Assembly: GCA_018303045.1 (NCBI GenBank)
Contig: JAGVYX010000065.1
Coordinates: 1-10,599, forward strand
Direction: 5' to 3'
DNA: 10,599 nt
Source of the DNA: Candidatus Woesearchaeota archaeon
Lineage (GTDB): Archaea; Nanobdellota; Nanobdellia; Woesearchaeales; GW2011-AR9
Shown here: positions 1-5,968 of the stretch, in pieces
Layout: each line of letters starts with the position of its first letter
Numbering within the stretch: the first letter of the stretch is position 1
Translations under genes and position numbers: made by a program
The notes under the pieces: generated by a model
Seen by the model: only the letters and a program-made list of their open reading frames with translations
Databases searched by the model: none
What the model was told of the DNA's origin: nothing

Positions 1-546
1 GTTATACCTTCCAACTAATTCGGCCTTTTCAATAATATGGCCGTTCATAGCTTCCTCAATTTGAGTTTTGCTGGATCCGGCAGGCAGGTTTAGTTTTGAA
101 TCTAAAGCCAACAATTTAAAGAAATAGCGGTGTTCAGCATCTGGAGGGCAAGGCCCGCTGTAAGCATTGCTTCCTCTGGTGTTTTTTCCTAAGATCCCGG
201 CAGGATTTTGGCCTTCAGAAATTTCTTTGATTGTTGAAGCGATATTAAATACGATCCAATGATCCCAAATTTGAATTCCGTATTTTTCTTTTACGAAATC
301 AGGAATGTCCGGATCATCCATAATTAAGACCAAACTCCGGGCGTCCTCTGGAACTTCTGAGACCGTCAATGGCGGACTGATGTTCTGGCCATCGCAAGTA
401 TATCTGCTGGGCATAAAGCCGTTATTGTTAAATGCAGAGCTGGTTAATTTCATCTTTGAAACCTCGCTAATATTGTTAATAATTGGCTTAGAAGCGCAGC
501 TCAATAAAAAGATTGTTAAAAATAAAACTGAAAATCTTCTAAACAT
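1..546 (-). CDS. PEBP/YbhB-like putative lipoprotein, C-terminus cut by window edge
   Basis: The minus strand is open from an ATG at 546 to the window edge (182 codons seen). After a short signal peptide with a lipobox-like LLSC (Cys17), the sequence follows the bacterial/archaeal YbhB branch of the phosphatidylethanolamine-binding family. It has PSRYTCDGQNISPPL (46-60), MDDPD (76-80), WDHWIVFN (94-101), the GPCPP loop (131-135) with HRYFF (139-143), and AMNGHII-AELVGRY near the end. The family binds small anionic ligands; its true substrate is not known. The Cys17 context suggests lipid anchoring outside the membrane. Nearly the whole domain is present, so only a few residues should be missing. 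An in-frame ATG at 552 is an alternative start. A TATA-like tttttaag on the minus strand (571-580) lies about 26-30 nt upstream, so the gene may have its own promoter although it follows aEF-1beta by only 39 nt. Confidence 0.85.
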   Translation of the reverse strand, partial: MFRRFSVLFLTIFLLSCASKPIINNISEVSKMKLTSSAFNNNGFMPSRYTCDGQNISPPLTVSEVPEDARSLVLIMDDPDIPDFVKEKYGIQIWDHWIVFNIASTIKEISEGQNPAGILGKNTRGSNAYSGPCPPDAEHRYFFKLLALDSKLNLPAGSSKTQIEEAMNGHIIEKAELVGRYN

Positions 547-585
547 TAACATTAGGAGAATTTAAGCGGACTTAAAAAGCAAGGG

Positions 586-864
586 TTATCCCAGCGCCAG
601 ATCCATCTTAGCTACTTCAGCATTCTGCACTTCGGGAATTTCTTTCATCTTTGCGGCAATAGCTTCAAAGTCTGACCCCTCTACCTGGTACATGGCCATC
701 ACAATTACTGCTTTTAATCCGAAAGCGATGGGCTCTTCTTTAATTTGCATTTCGCCGATGGCTCCGGCATCTTTAGCAATGATTTCAGCCTTTTTTTTAA
801 TAGAACTAAGATTAGCGTGTGGAGATTCCGGCATTAATTTAAAAGTTATTACTGCTTTAGCCAT
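586..864 (-). CDS. Archaeal elongation factor 1-beta (aEF-1beta)
   Basis: This 92-residue protein carries the marks of the archaeal EF-1beta family: a start of the form MAKAVITFKLMPESP, the highly conserved EEPIAFGLKA (43-52), and a C-terminal ferredoxin-like strand (VQNAEVAKMDLALG). It is the guanine nucleotide exchange factor that recycles aEF-1alpha from GDP to GTP during translation elongation in the cytoplasm. I chose the ATG at 864, which matches the family N-terminus; a TTG at 873 would add three residues. It begins 17 nt after the stop of the zinc-ribbon gene, without a recognisable Shine-Dalgarno sequence, so the two are probably cotranscribed from the promoter at 1075-1082. Length agrees with the usual ~90 residues. 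The identification is firm. Confidence 0.93.
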   Translation of the reverse strand: MAKAVITFKLMPESPHANLSSIKKKAEIIAKDAGAIGEMQIKEEPIAFGLKAVIVMAMYQVEGSDFEAIAAKMKEIPEVQNAEVAKMDLALG

Positions 865-881
865 AAATTTCAATCGAGTTT

Positions 882-1052
882 TTAATTAGGTCCAATAAAA
901 TTGCAATTAGGACAAGTATATCTCATGGCATTAACTCTAGCTTCCTTGCTTCTTACAATTTCATGTTGACCGCATTCCGGGCAGAGAAATCTAACGGACC
1001 CTGGATCATTATAAACTGTTTTCTTGGTAACTGAGCAGAGTTTGCTTTCCAT
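882..1052 (-). CDS. Archaeal short zinc-ribbon protein (HVO_2753-like) with reduced cysteine set
   Basis: This 56-residue protein (from the ATG at 1052) resembles the small archaeal zinc-ribbon proteins annotated as RNA-binding with a role in translation, often beside EF-1beta. It ends in the family signature YTCPNCNFIGPN and has a central FLCPECG. Family members normally carry four CxxC motifs; here only the second and fourth are intact. The first reads CSVT and the third RSKEAR, so at most one zinc site seems possible. An upstream in-frame ATG at 1070 would add six residues. I prefer 1052 because a TTTATAAA TATA box is centred 26-27 nt before it, the expected distance for a leaderless mRNA starting at this ATG. 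The gene leads the unit that includes aEF-1beta. The family is clear; the functional effect of the lost cysteines is unknown. Confidence 0.85.
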   Translation of the reverse strand: MESKLCSVTKKTVYNDPGSVRFLCPECGQHEIVRSKEARVNAMRYTCPNCNFIGPN

Positions 1053-1074
1053 GATCTGCTTAGGAAACATCTGG

Positions 1075-1082
1075 TTTATAAA
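1075..1082 (-). promoter_or_regulatory. TATA box for zinc-ribbon/aEF-1beta unit
   Basis: TTTATAAA on the minus strand, centred about 26.5 nt before the ATG at 1052. This predicts a transcript that begins at, or within a base or two of, that start codon and argues against the upstream ATG at 1070. Confidence 0.7.
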
Positions 1083-1129
1083 TCTTTTGAATGAAGTTTT
1101 GAAAAATGTTACGAAAAGGAAATTTAAAG

Positions 1130-2188
1130 TTAGGCCTGTTCAACCTTAATCTTATTTCCAGTGATAAGGAATTTTACCTTAAGAAACTTTTCCACGACAT
1201 AGATGTTAGTCCTGGTATGTTCGCTTATTTTTGAACAGAGTATTTCTGATCCCGGCAGCAAGCCCATAAACGGGATTAACTGGTCGGCTAGGTAATGGTC
1301 AACAGCAGCGCCAGAGGAAATTTCTTGCATTAGCCTTTCGGCGGCTTCTCGGCCGATTTCTTCAGACCGTTTTCCCTTTTCAATTAAGGCATCGCTGCCG
1401 AGAATGACGGGGTTGTCCGGATCTAGAATTTTATTTGCGCTAAACAGGGCCCATAATACAATTTCTCCGCCGATACTGGGCGCAGTCGTGTATTCTATCC
1501 TTGAATTAATTGGAACGCGATATTTTTTCAGGGGGGATTCCGCAGACATCTTTATTCTTGGGGCTACTTCCTTTTCCTGCAACTCAGCCGACAGATTGAT
1601 AATTCCCCTAACTTGCTCAAGAGAACCTTGCTGGGTTAAGATAATTTTAGGGGTGGTTAATTCCTGGAAATTCTTTTTTGGAGCAATGATCAACTGAACT
1701 TCTCCGCTTCCTTTAGGATAGTAACCATGCCGGATGATCTTTAATTCGATGTTCTCAGCAAACCGTTTTAATTGCGGCAGAAGAACATTTTGCAGATAGT
1801 GCGCCGAAGCTTGCCATTTGCCGCAGGTCCCGCCCTTGATGTTGAGGGTTATTTTTCCCGGAGCAAACAGGCAGGGCAGGATTAATGCCTGCAATAATAA
1901 AGAAATACTGCCAGCAGTGCCTATATCTATCCGATAATTTCCTTTCTTAATTTTTCCAGGGACAAAAGTTAGATGTTCTGAACCAATGGATACTTCATTT
2001 GTTCTCGCATCGCAGAGCTGCTTTAAAGCAGTAATCGCGCTCAGATGTTGCGCCTTTAATCCGGATTCAGGCCTTCCGGCTCTAATATTAGTAACTTCAA
2101 AGGATTTTCCCGTTAAAGTTGATAAGGCTAAAGCGGTCCTTATTAATGCGCCACCGCCTTCTCCATAGTTTCCGTCTAAGCTAATCAC
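1130..2188 (-). CDS. rtcA: RNA 3'-terminal phosphate cyclase
   Basis: The 352-residue protein matches RtcA, which converts RNA 3'-phosphate ends to 2',3'-cyclic phosphate using ATP through an enzyme-AMP intermediate. Visible signatures are DGNYGEGGGALIRTALALS (5-23), RAGRPESGLKAQHL (36-49), DIGTAGSISLLLQ (88-100), YPKGSGEV (157-164), VDHYLADQLIPF (296-307) and SEHTRTN (322-328), where His324 sits at the position of the catalytic histidine. The segment after GGT (119-121) reads CGKWQASAHY rather than the more usual D-x-P-W-x-P pattern, an unusual variant. Length is typical (~340). It starts with GTG and overlaps the ribA stop as GTGA, so it is translated from the ribA message, probably by coupling. 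In archaea the usual partner is RtcB ligase, not present here. Confidence 0.93.
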   Translation of the reverse strand: MISLDGNYGEGGGALIRTALALSTLTGKSFEVTNIRAGRPESGLKAQHLSAITALKQLCDARTNEVSIGSEHLTFVPGKIKKGNYRIDIGTAGSISLLLQALILPCLFAPGKITLNIKGGTCGKWQASAHYLQNVLLPQLKRFAENIELKIIRHGYYPKGSGEVQLIIAPKKNFQELTTPKIILTQQGSLEQVRGIINLSAELQEKEVAPRIKMSAESPLKKYRVPINSRIEYTTAPSIGGEIVLWALFSANKILDPDNPVILGSDALIEKGKRSEEIGREAAERLMQEISSGAAVDHYLADQLIPFMGLLPGSEILCSKISEHTRTNIYVVEKFLKVKFLITGNKIKVEQA

Positions 2189-2757
2189 AAGGCATGCCCC
2201 AGTTTTTCTTTTTTAGTTAGTAAATACTGGCGGTTATGCTGCTGAGGCTTGGTAACCAAAGGGATTCGTTCTTGGACGATAATTCCGTGTCGCTCTAAGC
2301 CGACAATTTTGGACGGATTATTAGTGATAAGTTTTACTGATTTAACCTTTAAATCTTGAATGATCTCGGCCGCCTGCCGGTAATCCCGCTCATCCGATTT
2401 AAACCCTAAATGGTGGTTGGCTTCAACGGTATCTAAGCCATGCTCTTGCAGATTATAAGCCTTGATTTTATTCAATAAGCCAATGCCCCGGCCTTCCTGC
2501 CTTAAGTACAGGATAATTCCGCTGTTTTCTGTGGATAACAATTCAAAAGTTTTTTCCAGCTGTTCACCGCAGTCGCAGCGCAATGAGCCAAGAAGGTCGC
2601 CAGTCAGGCATTCCGAATGCATTCGGAGAGGGACATTTTCTTTAAACTCTATTTCGCCTTTAACTAAAGCAAGGTGTTCTCTGTTTTGGCTATCTTGATA
2701 GGCATAAATCCGAAAATTACCGTTCTTGGTGGGTAAAATAGCTGTAGCTTTTTTCAT
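2185..2757 (-). CDS. ribA: GTP cyclohydrolase II (bacterial-type RibA)
   Basis: The 190-residue protein is a stand-alone GTP cyclohydrolase II, which opens GTP to the pyrimidine that begins riboflavin synthesis. It carries the zinc ligands Cys50, Cys61 and Cys63 in RMHSECLTGD and LRCDCGEQ, the YLRQEGRGIGL motif (84-94), the catalytic-type Tyr101 in KAYNLQ, the DTVEANHHLGF block (109-119) with DER (122-124), and LITNNPSK (143-150) near the C-terminus. Length matches the ~195-residue E. coli enzyme; no RibB domain is fused. Many archaea use the unrelated GTP cyclohydrolase III, so this is the bacterial-type enzyme. It starts 117 nt behind the GATase gene and its last bases overlap the rtcA start. 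A TTTAAAT element at 2779-2785 fits leaderless transcription from its own promoter. Confidence 0.95.
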   Translation of the reverse strand: MKKATAILPTKNGNFRIYAYQDSQNREHLALVKGEIEFKENVPLRMHSECLTGDLLGSLRCDCGEQLEKTFELLSTENSGIILYLRQEGRGIGLLNKIKAYNLQEHGLDTVEANHHLGFKSDERDYRQAAEIIQDLKVKSVKLITNNPSKIVGLERHGIIVQERIPLVTKPQQHNRQYLLTKKEKLGHAL

Positions 2758-2778
2758 TGTTTATAAAGTACCTAATAC

Positions 2779-2785
2779 ATTTAAA
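2779..2785 (-). promoter_or_regulatory. Probable TATA element of the ribA-rtcA unit
   Basis: TTTAAAT on the minus strand is centred about 26 nt before the ribA ATG at 2757, which fits a leaderless transcript. A second, better TATA (TTTATAAA-like, 2759-2767) lies too close to the start to serve this ATG. Confidence 0.45.
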
Positions 2786-2874
2786 CTAGAGAAGGTTCTT
2801 TTTTTAATTTTCTCATCAATTCAAGGAATAGTTTAAGGTTTAAAATGGTTGCGGATAATTGATGAAAGAAATAC

Positions 2875-3429
2875 TTATTTTGGTTTCAAACCGCACATCT
2901 TTAAAAAATCCTTCATAATCTCCAATCCCTCTTCTGAAACTTCCGGATGCCCCTGAATTCCATAAATCGGTCTTGTTGAATGTTTAATTATTTCAATCGG
3001 ACAGGCGGCAGAATAGCCTAACACAACAAAATCTTTGGGAACGGTAGTTACATGATAACTATGTTTCTTCTCCAGAAGGTATCTTCTTTTTGGAAACAGG
3101 GGGTCTGGTTTTTCGATAATAACTTCCTGTAATCCCAACTGTAGTTTAAGCAGTGTTTCTAACGATCCGCCATAATAATGAGCAATCATTTCATGTCCCA
3201 GGCAAAGGCCTAATACTGGCACCTGTGTTTTAAGTAGAGCTGCATAATTGCCATATATATCGGTTCTCTGCGCTGGGTGTCCCGAACCGCCAGATAAAAT
3301 TATCCCCTCAACGCCCCTCAAGTCAGCATTATTGCTTCCACGGATCATTTTGTAGGGAACATCCCATTCCTGCAGAGTTCCTGCAAATTGTTTTATTTTC
3401 TGGCTGCCGTTATCAATTATCAATAGCAT
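2875..3429 (-). CDS. Class I glutamine amidotransferase, GMP synthetase glutaminase subunit-like
   Basis: The 184-residue protein is a single triad-type glutamine amidotransferase domain. LLIIDNGSQ opens the first strand, GIILSGGSG (43-50) follows, the nucleophile Cys76 lies in VLGLCLGHE (72-80), and His161-Glu163 in GIQGHPEVSEEG complete the triad. The separate GATase subunit and the CPIE...PIYGIQ layout fit archaeal GMP synthetase, where ammonia made here is used by a separate ATP-pyrophosphatase subunit to convert XMP to GMP. Some positions depart from that family: QGHPEV replaces QFHPEV and HSYHVTTVP replaces the usual SHMDEV. A different GATase partner is therefore possible. The synthetase subunit is not in the window. 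Start at ATG 3429 is supported by a TATA element about 26 nt upstream that sits inside a large inverted repeat. Confidence 0.75.
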   Translation of the reverse strand: MLLIIDNGSQKIKQFAGTLQEWDVPYKMIRGSNNADLRGVEGIILSGGSGHPAQRTDIYGNYAALLKTQVPVLGLCLGHEMIAHYYGGSLETLLKLQLGLQEVIIEKPDPLFPKRRYLLEKKHSYHVTTVPKDFVVLGYSAACPIEIIKHSTRPIYGIQGHPEVSEEGLEIMKDFLKMCGLKPK

Positions 3430-3430
3430 A

Positions 3431-3481
3431 ATATACCAAAAGACATAAATTTTTATACAATTAGTTATGTCTTTTGTATAT
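3431..3481. repeat. 17-bp inverted repeat bracketing the GATase TATA box
   Basis: The left arm (3431-3448, ATATACCAAAAGACATAA) and right arm (3465-3481, TTATGTCTTTTGTATAT) are complementary over 17 bp with a single bulged C at 3436. The 16-nt spacer (3449-3464) contains the TATA element of the leftward gene, and the left arm covers the expected region from about -2 to -19. The symmetry suggests an operator for a dimeric regulator, or alternatively a cruciform. That role is an inference; the repeat itself is read directly. Confidence 0.7.
3450..3460 (-). promoter_or_regulatory. TATA element of the GATase gene
   Basis: On the minus strand this reads TTGTATAAAAA and is centred about 25-26 nt before the ATG at 3429, fitting a leaderless mRNA. 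It lies wholly in the spacer of the 17-bp inverted repeat 3431-3448/3465-3481. Confidence 0.6.
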
Positions 3482-3525
3482 AGTAACTGCTATTTATTGT
3501 TCAAAAATTAATGTCAGTTACTATA
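3479..3525. repeat. Perfect 11-bp inverted repeat in divergent intergenic region
   Basis: TATAGTAACTG (3479-3489) and CAGTTACTATA (3515-3525) are perfect complements separated by 25 nt. The first bases overlap the right arm of the larger palindrome. GCTATT (3489-3494) can alternatively pair with AATAGC (3533-3538). A repeat of the same size, also framed by TATAG...CTATA, occurs at 5860-5907. Confidence 0.65.
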
Positions 3526-3567
3526 GTTTAGTAATAGCTTTTATTTTTTAGCCTTTCGCTTAGGAAA

Positions 3568-3580
3568 TATTAATAAATAA
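3568..3580 (+). promoter_or_regulatory. TATA element of the tRNA-Trp transcript
   Basis: TATTAATAAATAA is centred near 3574, so transcription should start around 3600, just before the first base of the tRNA at 3603. Confidence 0.55.
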
Positions 3581-3640
3581 CTCAGAGTCTTATCTAAGGT
3601 AAGGGGACGTAGTTTAACCAGGCAGAATTGGGGCCTCCAG

Positions 3641-3689
3641 AACTTGGAAAGTTGAGCTTCGGCAATGATATAACTTTTTCCCTGAAGTT
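3641..3689 (+). other. tRNA-Trp intron 1 (canonical position 37/38)
   Basis: Predicted 49-nt intron. GGAAA (3646-3650) pairs with TTTCC (3677-3681) to form its own hairpin. On the exon side, bases 32-35 (CTCC) face GAAG (3684-3687) with one C-A mismatch, giving a relaxed bulge-helix-bulge. The 3' bulge is 3688-3690, TTA. Cutting one base later on both sides would give the same mature tRNA. Confidence 0.75.
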
Positions 3690-3710
3690 AGCCTTAGATC
3701 TGGGTTCAAA

Positions 3711-3738
3711 TCGATGGCGTTAAATGCCAAAGTGAATT
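3711..3738 (+). other. tRNA-Trp intron 2 (noncanonical, T loop 59/60)
   Basis: Predicted 28-nt intron. TTCA (3705-3708) pairs with TGAA (3733-3736) to make the 4-bp central helix, continuous with the T stem. The 3' bulge is TTT (3737-3739) and the 5' bulge AAT (3709-3711). GGC (3716-3718) with GCC (3726-3728) closes an intron hairpin. Cutting after the second base of each bulge leaves exactly TTCAAAT. Confidence 0.8.
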
Positions 3739-3765
3739 TCCCAGCGTCCCCACTCTTTAATTAAC

Positions 3766-4581
3766 ATGGAACTTATTTTAATGTCTTGGAATATTGAAAG
3801 GGGATTTCATAGCCGAAATCATGTTTTGGAAGAGCATCGCCTTCATGCGGCGCAGCGAGTTGTCGGAAACGTCAAACCGGATATTTTAGCCTTGACCGAA
3901 GCTTGTTACGGCGGCCCCAATTCTCAGGAAATTACGATGAATTATCGCTCTTTGTTCGATTTCCCTTACGGAAAATTTGGCGGCTATCCTTTTTTTGGGC
4001 CAGGAAGAAGTAACGAGGGGGGAAATTATTTGCTGTCGAGGTTTCCGATGCAGGCGCAATCGTTTCCATTGGCTCATAAGGGCGCGGTTAGAGCGCAAAT
4101 TCCGTTGGAAGACCAAGCGCTAACTATTGATGTCATCCATCCCTCTCCGGGAAGATCAGATGAAGAAAAGATAGCCGTATTGCAGCCATTAATCTCCAGC
4201 CGGCAGGAACCATATATCCTGACTGGCGATTTTAATACTGTTCATCCCGATGATCGATATAGATATGATTGGGAAAAAATTAAATCAGATTTAATTTCTT
4301 ATGATCCAGAAAAAGCTGGCCTTATTTTAAACAATTGGAAGAAAGCAAAATTAGTTTCCTGGCTCTTAGAATTAGGTCTTAAAGACGCTTTTCCTTTAGA
4401 AGCGAGAACTTCCACCGCGCCAACTAATTACGCTTATGGAAGCCCGCGGGAAGGCGTGCGAATGGATTTCATGTTTATTTCTCCGGGAATAAGTGTACGA
4501 GACGCTTATGTGGTTAAGAATAAAGATACAGAAATGGCTTCAGACCATTATCCAATTGTTGGAATATTGGAAGTTGATTAA
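3766..4581 (+). CDS. Endonuclease/exonuclease/phosphatase (EEP) family protein
   Basis: The 271-residue protein is a single EEP-fold domain, the metal-dependent phosphoesterase family of exonuclease III, DNase I and lipid phosphatases. The ordered active-site motifs are Asn9 in SWNIERG, Glu45 in ALTEA, His125 in VIHPSP, the GDFN block (154-157), Asp234 in VRMDFMFI, and the C-terminal SDHYP (259-263). No signal peptide or membrane segment is seen, so it should act in the cytoplasm. The substrate cannot be told: ExoIII-specific DNA-binding loops are not evident. The ATG is only 13 nt after the tRNA-Trp discriminator base, and the sequence before it lies inside the tRNA with no clear TATA. The two are therefore probably one primary transcript, with 3' processing of the tRNA releasing the mRNA. 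ATG at codon 6 is a less likely start. Confidence 0.85.
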   Translation: MELILMSWNIERGFHSRNHVLEEHRLHAAQRVVGNVKPDILALTEACYGGPNSQEITMNYRSLFDFPYGKFGGYPFFGPGRSNEGGNYLLSRFPMQAQSFPLAHKGAVRAQIPLEDQALTIDVIHPSPGRSDEEKIAVLQPLISSRQEPYILTGDFNTVHPDDRYRYDWEKIKSDLISYDPEKAGLILNNWKKAKLVSWLLELGLKDAFPLEARTSTAPTNYAYGSPREGVRMDFMFISPGISVRDAYVVKNKDTEMASDHYPIVGILEVD

Positions 4582-4641
4582 GTCTGGGGTGTTGCATAAA
4601 TGAGCTCGTGCGGTTACGCCTCTGCTGATTAAGTCCAAACT

Positions 4642-4650
4642 ATTATAAAT
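4642..4650 (+). promoter_or_regulatory. TATA box of the permease gene
   Basis: ATTATAAAT is centred 27-28 nt before the ATG at 4674, again fitting a leaderless transcript. Confidence 0.6.
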
Positions 4651-4673
4651 TCTGATTACTTACGAAAGAATAG

Positions 4674-5824
4674 ATGTTTAAAAAAGAAGGTGAAGTTAAG
4701 AAGTATATCGGTTTCTATAACCAATACATCATCTGGGTAGCTATTTTTACATTAGTTGGAACGATCATTGGCGCGGGAATTTTAGGAATTCCTTATGTTG
4801 TGGCTAAGGCTGGTGTTTTGTACGGCTTAATCTTAATGGTCGCGATTGGAATTGCTTTTGTTTATCTTAATCTCTTTGCCGGAGAAGTAATTCTTAGGAC
4901 TAACGGCCATCATCAGTTAACTGGTTATGCTGGGAAGTATCTAGGGAAAATTGGCAAATGTTTTATGGCTCTGTCATTGTTCGTAAATATTTATGGAGCT
5001 TTAACACTAAAGGATCGCCATTGTTCTGGACGATTCTGTTCTTTATCTTTGGCGTGTTTATTGTCTATAAGGGAATTAAGGCTACGGGAAGAACTGAATT
5101 GTACCTGATTTCCTTATTACTGGCAGTAGTAGTCTTAATTGGCATTTTTTCCATTAATAAGATTAATAGCGCTTTTTATACTGGCTTCAACTGGCAGCAG
5201 TTATTTTTGCCCTATGGGGTGATTCTTTTCGCTTTTATGGGCTCTCCAGGAATTCCAGAAGTCCATCAGGTTTTAGGAAAGCATAAAAATTTAATGAGAG
5301 AAGCTATTCTGGCTGGTTCCGTCTTGCCAATTATTCTTTATGTAATTTTTACGATTATTATTGTGGGGGTGGTTGGCGCGGATAATTTTTCATTATTAGA
5401 GCCCAATCAGCGCATTGCTACCGTAGCTTTAAGCTTTTATTCCCATCCGATTCTGGGGATTTTGGCTAACATTCTAGCTGTTCTTTCCATGTTTACTTCT
5501 TTTTTAACCCTTGGGCTGGCTTTAGTGCAAGTTTACCATTACGATTTTAAATTACCGCGGAATATAGCCTTAATCCTTACTTTTTCCATTCCTTTATTTA
5601 TCGCGCTATTTAAACTGACAACTTTTATTACTATTTTGGGCATTACTGGGGCTGTAGCTGGCGGGCTGGACGGAATACTAATAATACTAATGTATTGGAA
5701 AGCTAAATTGCTTGGAGACAGAAAGCCGGAATACAGCCTGAAGCCGCATAAACTCCTGGGATCAGCGCTGATTTTTATGTTTGTTTTGGGAGTAATTTAC
5801 CAATTATGGAAGATCTTTTTGTAG
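4674..5824 (+). pseudogene. Amino acid permease (AAAP/HAAAP-like), frameshifted with apparent internal deletion
   Basis: Two overlapping reading frames together encode one membrane transporter of the aromatic/neutral amino acid permease type. The first (from 4674) gives a short N-terminus, TM1 with VGTIIGAGILGIPYVVAKAG, TM2, and the start of the next segment up to IYGALT near 5006. It then runs into unrelated codons and stops at 5108. The second frame resumes as GSPLFWTILFFIFGVFIVYKG from about 5012 and continues through the remaining hydrophobic segments to 5824, including MGSPGIPEV (around 5236-5265). Compared with the family, about 13-16 residues of the segment between YGAL and GSPLF are missing at the junction. 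The lesion is therefore a non-triplet deletion, not a simple slip. It is either a true inactivation or an assembly or sequencing error. Everything else in the gene looks intact, implying a recent event. Confidence 0.8.
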
Positions 5825-5859
5825 GCAGATTTTGAAGTTATTGGGCAATAAAATACAGG

Positions 5860-5907
5860 TATAGAGAATTCTGTCAATGAAAGAGGGACTATTCAAAATT
5901 CTCTATA
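5860..5907. repeat. Perfect 11-bp inverted repeat between permease and AlaE-like gene
   Basis: TATAGAGAATT (5860-5870) and AATTCTCTATA (5897-5907) are perfect complements with a 26-nt spacer. It lies in the 171-nt gap after the permease. The RNA would form a stable hairpin in either direction; no T-run follows, so a simple terminator is not evident. The size and ends match the repeat at 3479-3525. Confidence 0.65.
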
Positions 5908-5968
5908 GCTTGTAGAAACACTGGCCAAAACAATTTAATAGAATTCGATTAACTAAGCATCATAAATC

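Larger units (their letters stand above)
3603..3752 (+). tRNA. tRNA-Trp (CCA anticodon) with two introns
   Basis: The gene folds into a complete tRNA once two introns are removed. The acceptor stem is GGGGACG (3603-3609) with CGTCCCC (3745-3751) and discriminator A3752. The D arm is 3612-3628 with GG at 3621-3622. The anticodon stem is GGGGC (3630-3634) with GCCTT (3691-3695), including two G-U pairs, and the loop C-T-CCA-G gives anticodon CCA at 3637-3639. The T stem is CTGGG (3700-3704) with CCCAG (3740-3744). A canonical intron lies at 37/38 (predicted 3641-3689, 49 nt) and a second one in the T loop at 59/60 (predicted 3711-3738, 28 nt). Splicing yields a 73-nt tRNA with a standard 7-nt TTCAAAT T loop. 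The 3' CCA is not encoded. Exact splice points are inferred from the three-base bulge rule. Confidence 0.92.

Noticed and set aside
305..565. Plus-strand frame opposite the PEBP-like gene
   Set aside because: It is antisense to a clearly recognised lipoprotein and has no features of its own.
2814..2864. CATCAATT/AATTGATG inverted repeat and TTGATGA box-C-like words between ribA and the GATase gene
   Set aside because: Only 8 bp with a 35-nt spacer in AT-rich DNA, with no box D partner or T-run on the right strand; too weak to call a terminator or C/D RNA.
4582..4640. Possible C/D RNA in the gap before the permease (ATGAG ... CTGA)
   Set aside because: The box C match is poor, there is no terminal stem, and no guide target is recognisable.
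4958..5108. Programmed frameshift as explanation for the overlapping permease frames
   Set aside because: A programmed shift would keep all family residues; here a stretch of about 13-16 residues appears missing at the junction, and no slippery site is evident.
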